Shown piece by piece: positions 37,896 through 41,334 of a DNA stretch of 41,334 nt. The DNA lies in IMG/VR virus record IMGVR_UViG_3300036785_000223, positions 1-41,334 of that record. One strand, written 5' to 3'. Position 1 is the first letter of the stretch, and the number at the start of each line of letters is the position of its first letter. Source of the DNA: a virus. The translations under genes were made by a program, and so were the position numbers. The notes under the pieces were generated by a model. The model was not told where the DNA came from. It made no database searches and saw only the letters and a program-made list of their open reading frames with translations.

Positions 37896-38760
37896 TCAAG
37901 ACCTCATTCGGATGCATGCGGCGGCGGCTGGTATTGATCCTAAGCTGTACGCTCGCATTGTCCATATCGAGAGCGGCGGTAATCCCAACGCACGCACCGG
38001 CAGCTATCACGGGTTGACGCAGCTTTCGCAGAGCGAATTTAACCGTTATGGCGGCGGTAACATCTACGACCCGAGCGATAATCTTTCTGCTGGAGCAGGC
38101 AAGATTGCGGCGGAGAGCGCAGCGTTCAAGGCCAAGTATGGTCGCGATCCTACCGGTACCGACATCTACATGACCCACCAGCAGGGCGAAGGTGGGTACG
38201 GCATGCACATGGCCTATCCGGATCGTCCGGCCTGGCAAAACATGTACATGACCGGCGAGGGTCAAGAAAAGGGCCCGGACTGGGCCAGGCGCGCGATCTG
38301 GGGGAACGTGCCGAGCAATATGCGCTCGCAATTTCCTGGTGGTGTGGAAAACCTCACCAGTCGGGACTTCGTCAACATGTGGCACGACAAGGTCGAGGGA
38401 GGGGATGCTCCGTCCTGGACCCCGACCACCCCGACTGGGGAAGTTGCGAACAGATTTCCGCCGCAGCACATCGGTGGTTTCGGTGGCGGTCTATTGGCAT
38501 CAGCGGTTCCGGCGGCGAGCCCTTCGTCCCCAGGCCTCCTCGGCGGCCTGTTCGGGTCGTCACCGGATGCGACAGCGGCGACAGGAACCGAAGCTGACCA
38601 AGGCGCACAAGCGGCGAACTTTGGGCGCGTCATGTCGGCTCTGGCCCAACCTGCGCCGCTGCCTGCACCTCCGCCGCTGCAGTTGAATTTCCCACAACCA
38701 GTTGGGATGCGAATGGCGCAGATCGCTGCACAACGCGGTTTGTTGGGAGGGCCTAGGTAA
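37885..38760 (+). CDS. Lytic transglycosylase (SLT-like) virion or lysis protein
   Basis: The protein has 291 residues. Residues 5-130 form an SLT/lysozyme-like domain that cuts peptidoglycan glycan strands: a helix, then RIVHIESGG with the probable catalytic Glu29, SYHGLTQLSQSEF (the GLMQ-type motif), and YDPSDNLSAGAGKIAAE. The C-terminal 120 residues are Pro/Ala/Gly-rich with no clear domain. It may act in virion entry (as in ejection modules) or in lysis; its place between ejection proteins and tail fibre favours entry. The SD is weak (AGGA, 11 bases before the ATG). Confidence 0.82.
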   Translation: MADIQDLIRMHAAAAGIDPKLYARIVHIESGGNPNARTGSYHGLTQLSQSEFNRYGGGNIYDPSDNLSAGAGKIAAESAAFKAKYGRDPTGTDIYMTHQQGEGGYGMHMAYPDRPAWQNMYMTGEGQEKGPDWARRAIWGNVPSNMRSQFPGGVENLTSRDFVNMWHDKVEGGDAPSWTPTTPTGEVANRFPPQHIGGFGGGLLASAVPAASPSSPGLLGGLFGSSPDATAATGTEADQGAQAANFGRVMSALAQPAPLPAPPPLQLNFPQPVGMRMAQIAAQRGLLGGPR

Positions 38761-39773
38761 TGCCACTGTGGAGATGGTCGAAGACACCGACAGCGAACGC
38801 TACGGCTGACCCCACGATTAATTTTGCCGAGGGCCAGGCGCCGTCTTCTTTGAATGATAGTACCCGTTCAATGATGTCCTCGCTCGCGCAGTTTCGCGAC
38901 GACAGCAATGGTTCGTTGCTTACGACAGGAACTTCGACGGCTTACACGGTGACGACTAATTCCGGGCTGGCGACGGTGCCGAATGACGGGCAGTTTTTGC
39001 GTGCCAGGGTGCATACGAACTGCGGTGCATCTCCGACATTAGCGGCAGATGGTGGTACTGCATTTCCAATTCTAACAGCGGTGGGTGTTCCGGTTACCAC
39101 CAATGTTTTGGTTGGCGGGTCGCCTTATGGTTTCACATTCAGCGTCAGCAATAGCGCGTGGCTGATGAATGAGTTCTTTACTGATCCGGCAGCGGTTCCA
39201 GTTGGTGGCACGATTGTTTGGTGGGCTGCTGCATTACCGGGCTCTGCTTGGTTTTGGTGTAATGGAGCAGTGTTATCCGCCGCGACGCATCCAGCGTTAG
39301 CTTTGGTGCTGGGATCATCGGGCGGCAACATTACCCTGCCTGACATGCGCGAAGTATCACCGATGGGCTTGGCTGGCATGGGTGGCACTGGCGGGCGCGG
39401 GCTCATGTCCTTCGCTGGGTTCAATGTGCTGTTCACTGTTTTCGGAGAGCAGAACCACCAGCTGAGCCTAGGAGAGTTAGCATTTCACGTCCATGTGGCA
39501 ACGCTTAATGATCCTAGCCACGAGCATCAGGCAACTATCGATAATGCGTTTGTACCTGGTGGCTTTCCAAATTTTAGTACAGGTGGCGGACATGCTCAGA
39601 CAACGCTTACAACCGGGGGAGCAATTCCGTTCGGCGGGTCTGGTGTAAATACTGGCATTCAGTTTGTAGATGGTCTTGGTAACGTCAATCAAACGCAAGG
39701 CGCTGGTAGCAATGCCGTACACAACACCACCCATCCGATCGTAACCTGTAGTTGGATCATTCGGGTTTTATGA
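38760..39773 (+). CDS. Tail fibre protein with collar domain
   Basis: The start overlaps the previous stop (TAATG). The 337-residue protein begins with a widespread phage fibre start, WSKTPTANATADPTINFAEG and LNDSTRSMMSSLAQFRDD (4-48). A beta stem follows (TGTSTAYTVTTNSG) and then a tail-collar-type region from about 158: AWFWCNGAVLSAATHPALAL, ITLPDMRE, GEQNHQLSLGELAFHVH. His-rich segments (FHVHVATL, SHEHQA, HNTTHP) may bind metal ions along the trimer axis, as in other phage fibres. It would contact the host surface. Confidence 0.83.
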   Translation: MPLWRWSKTPTANATADPTINFAEGQAPSSLNDSTRSMMSSLAQFRDDSNGSLLTTGTSTAYTVTTNSGLATVPNDGQFLRARVHTNCGASPTLAADGGTAFPILTAVGVPVTTNVLVGGSPYGFTFSVSNSAWLMNEFFTDPAAVPVGGTIVWWAAALPGSAWFWCNGAVLSAATHPALALVLGSSGGNITLPDMREVSPMGLAGMGGTGGRGLMSFAGFNVLFTVFGEQNHQLSLGELAFHVHVATLNDPSHEHQATIDNAFVPGGFPNFSTGGGHAQTTLTTGGAIPFGGSGVNTGIQFVDGLGNVNQTQGAGSNAVHNTTHPIVTCSWIIRVL

Positions 39774-40879
39774 TGGTCAGCATCGCCATTTCGTCAGGGC
39801 ATGGAAAATATGTGGCCGGGGCAAGCTCGTCCCCCCGACCTCCAATGCTTGATGAGCATCCGGAAGCTGTTCGTGTTGTTGATCAGGTCTATGCCGATCT
39901 TCAGGCGGCTGGGGTGACATGCTTCAAGCATGAGGATGTGACGTCACATAGCCAGAACGCAAATTTAAATGAGCTGGTGAATTGGCATAATTCGCTCGGG
40001 GATCAGCGCGATTTCGACATCAGCGTTCACTTCAACGCGGGAGCAAACAACACATCGGCTCTCGTCGGCACTGAGGTCTACTACTACTCAAACTCGCAAA
40101 AGGCTTTGGCGAACCAGGTGTCGGCGGCGATCGCCGCCGCAGCGTCCTGGCCAAACCGAGGAGGAAAGCAAAATACCGGGTATTTCTTTCTGGCCCATAC
40201 GACCAAACCTGCATTGCTACTTGAGGTCTGTTTCGTGGACAGCAGTGCTGATGGTACCAGATATCGGGAGCGGTTTTCGCAGATAGCCCGAGCCATCGCT
40301 GAAACGCTCAGCGGTGTACAGGCGCCACCTGAGCCGATCGAGCCTCCCGTTGAGCCCCCGATCGACGCTGTCCCTGCCAGCGTCGACATCGTGGTTAAAG
40401 GCAACGTCAGGATTACGGTGAATGGTCAGGAGATCGTAATCGAGCCGGAGGTTGTAGCCGGAAGGCACGTGAACATCTTCGCGACTTGGTTCGGAGGTTC
40501 GCAGGATCCAAACAATTCAGCGTACAGCCCTTATGGTCCGCTAGATGACGTCAGCTACTACGTTGCATTGCCTTGGACGGTTCCTGATCCACGGCCGAAG
40601 GTGCGGGTGACCCGTGGCGATCGCAGCTTCGAGGCTAGCGTAGCTGACAAGGGTCCCTGGACCACCATGGACGAGGCCTATGTCATGGACCCAACCGGCA
40701 AGGTTCGTCCCGTCGCGGAGACTTGCTACGACAACGGCGATCCATTGCCACATGGCCCGCATGCGGGCGAGGTGCCGGGCAATCCAGCAGGCATTGATCT
40801 CTCGCCTGCGTTGTTCAAGGCGCTGGGCATGACCGACAATGGTCCAGTCGATTGGGAGTTTGTGGAGGCAGTGGCGTGA
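39770..40879 (+). CDS. Endolysin: N-acetylmuramoyl-L-alanine amidase (amidase_3) fused to double-psi beta-barrel-like domain
   Basis: The start overlaps the fibre stop (ATGA) and gives 369 residues. Residues 1-185 match amidase_3 enzymes, which release the peptide from muramic acid: zinc ligands probably His11 (SSGHGK), Glu29 or Glu32 and His87 (SVHFNAG), with catalytic Glu152 (LLLEVCFVDS). A Pro/Glu linker (186-200) and a small beta segment follow. Residues about 235-365 (IFATWFGGSQDP, YVALPW, VADKGPW, NPAGIDLSPALFKALGM) resemble the double-psi beta-barrel of RlpA-like proteins. No signal peptide is present, so release by a holin is expected. Confidence 0.85.
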   Translation: MMVSIAISSGHGKYVAGASSSPRPPMLDEHPEAVRVVDQVYADLQAAGVTCFKHEDVTSHSQNANLNELVNWHNSLGDQRDFDISVHFNAGANNTSALVGTEVYYYSNSQKALANQVSAAIAAAASWPNRGGKQNTGYFFLAHTTKPALLLEVCFVDSSADGTRYRERFSQIARAIAETLSGVQAPPEPIEPPVEPPIDAVPASVDIVVKGNVRITVNGQEIVIEPEVVAGRHVNIFATWFGGSQDPNNSAYSPYGPLDDVSYYVALPWTVPDPRPKVRVTRGDRSFEASVADKGPWTTMDEAYVMDPTGKVRPVAETCYDNGDPLPHGPHAGEVPGNPAGIDLSPALFKALGMTDNGPVDWEFVEAVA

Positions 40880-41172
40880 ACTCTGGTGTGGTGGAAGAGG
40901 GCGGCAAGGTTGCAACATCGGTCATTGATGCGATGAAATCCCAGCCGATGACGCTGGCCCTCATTGTGTTTCAGGCGGTGTTCGTAGGTGCTGTAGTTTA
41001 TGCCAACGCTGACACACGTCAGCTACACCATGAAGAAATGATTGCGATGCTGGCTCAGCAAAAGCAAATGTCTGAATGGCTTTATCGCTGTACACCAACT
41101 GGGCAACCTCAGCAGCATACCTTGTACGACCATCCTACTTTGGGGGAGGCGCGGAACGGGGAGCAGCCCTAA
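40876..41172 (+). CDS. Single-helix membrane protein downstream of endolysin (98 aa)
   Basis: GTG 40876 is chosen: GGAGG at 40864-40868 is seven bases upstream and the start overlaps the endolysin stop (GTGA). The 98 residues have one transmembrane helix (MTLALIVFQAVFVGAVVYA, about 25-43) then a charged helical part (HHEEMIAMLAQQKQMSEWLY) and a polar tail. The topology resembles small membrane proteins near lysis genes (holin or spanin-like), but there is no firm family match. It converges with the minus-strand gene, stops overlapping. Confidence 0.65.
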   Translation: MNSGVVEEGGKVATSVIDAMKSQPMTLALIVFQAVFVGAVVYANADTRQLHHEEMIAMLAQQKQMSEWLYRCTPTGQPQQHTLYDHPTLGEARNGEQP

Positions 41173-41334
41173 GCAACCCTGCTGTGTTTAACGAGATCTA
41201 TTGCTTTAGCGTGTTGCTTCTCGGCTTCATCCCAGGTTGAACTGCGGGTTTGATATAGGTCGTGCACGCCGCCGAAGATCATCGTTTCAAATATCAGCGG
41301 CGGTCCCTTGCCCCACTGATGTTTGAAACGATGA
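41169..41334 (-). CDS. Small phage protein, C-terminal part (5' end outside window)
   Basis: On the minus strand, 54 codons are open from the right edge to a TAG at 41171-41169. The product has GKGPPLIFETMIFGG then TRSSTWDEAEKQHAKAI. I recognise the GPPxxFETMxFGG ... STWDEAExxH pattern from small conserved phage proteins of unknown function, so this is coding despite its short visible length. Its stop overlaps that of the + strand gene by four bases, tail to tail. It marks the change to minus-strand genes. Confidence 0.75.
   Translation of the reverse strand, partial: HRFKHQWGKGPPLIFETMIFGGVHDLYQTRSSTWDEAEKQHAKAIDLVKHSRVA
41279..41334. repeat. 19-bp inverted repeat (18/19) at the window edge
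   Basis: TCATCGTTTCAAATATCAG (41279-41297) is inverted at 41316-41334 with one mismatch. The spacer is 18 bases. It lies inside the minus-strand gene, where HRFKHQ and LIFETM codons form the two arms, and it ends exactly at the last base of the window. Confidence 0.8.

Noticed and set aside
1-41334. Terminal direct repeats, attachment sites, integrase or tRNA genes
   Set aside because: The first and last bases do not match each other, and no cloverleaf, recombinase or att-like core was found by eye.

Overview
The window is a late-gene (virion assembly and lysis) segment of a tailed double-stranded DNA bacteriophage or prophage of the podovirus type. The case rests on a large terminase subunit (cut by the left edge), a P22-like portal, a scaffold-like protein, an N4 gp56-type major capsid protein, a P22 gp4-like adaptor, a gp10-like tail hub, alanine/glycine-rich ejection-type proteins, a collar-domain tail fibre and two peptidoglycan hydrolases. 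No integrase, repressor, replication gene, tRNA or CRISPR array was seen. The host is probably a Gram-negative bacterium: two proteins carry Sec-type signal peptides, and Shine-Dalgarno (SD) sequences of the AGGAGG type are common. An alphaproteobacterial host fits the composition, but that is only an inference.

Layout. 1-6670: terminase, a run of small unknown genes, portal, more small genes. 6691-9975: a virion-type protein, then an FkbM-type methyltransferase and a tetratricopeptide-repeat (TPR) glycosyltransferase that overlap by four bases, then two small genes. 9982-19813: an unusually large block of beta-rich surface or fibre proteins. It holds an 814-residue protein with a glycosidase-like region, five proteins sharing a beta-sandwich type or its tail motif, two dwarf proteins (121 and 58 residues), and a 963-residue protein made of about 26 tandem units of about 33 residues. 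19830-24827: scaffold-like protein, small membrane proteins, a small gene with its own apparent promoter, palindrome and terminator, a 302-base leader, the major capsid protein and a probable decoration protein, closed by a terminator-like hairpin. 24907-33894: exported small protein, structural proteins, adaptor, tail hub, a twin-cysteine-cluster protein, a large multi-domain virion protein, and a protein ending in an S74-type chaperone domain. 33891-37763: ejection-type proteins. 37710-41172: lysis and tail fibre module. The window closes with the 3' part of a minus-strand gene (41169-41334).

Almost every gene is on the + strand. Many neighbours overlap by ATGA, TGATG, TAATG or 8-19 bases, as expected for one or a few long, translationally coupled late transcripts. 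The exceptions are a 61-residue two-helix membrane ORF on the minus strand at 37710-37895 and the converging minus-strand gene at the right edge.

The most unusual signal is in 12426-19813. The short unit that is repeated about 26 times in the 963-residue protein also appears to occur once or a few times as the C-terminal tails or whole bodies of the neighbouring proteins. This suggests one modular fibre system built from a shared strand-like unit. The nearby methyltransferase and TPR-glycosyltransferase could modify these Ser/Thr/Pro-rich proteins, but that is a hypothesis.
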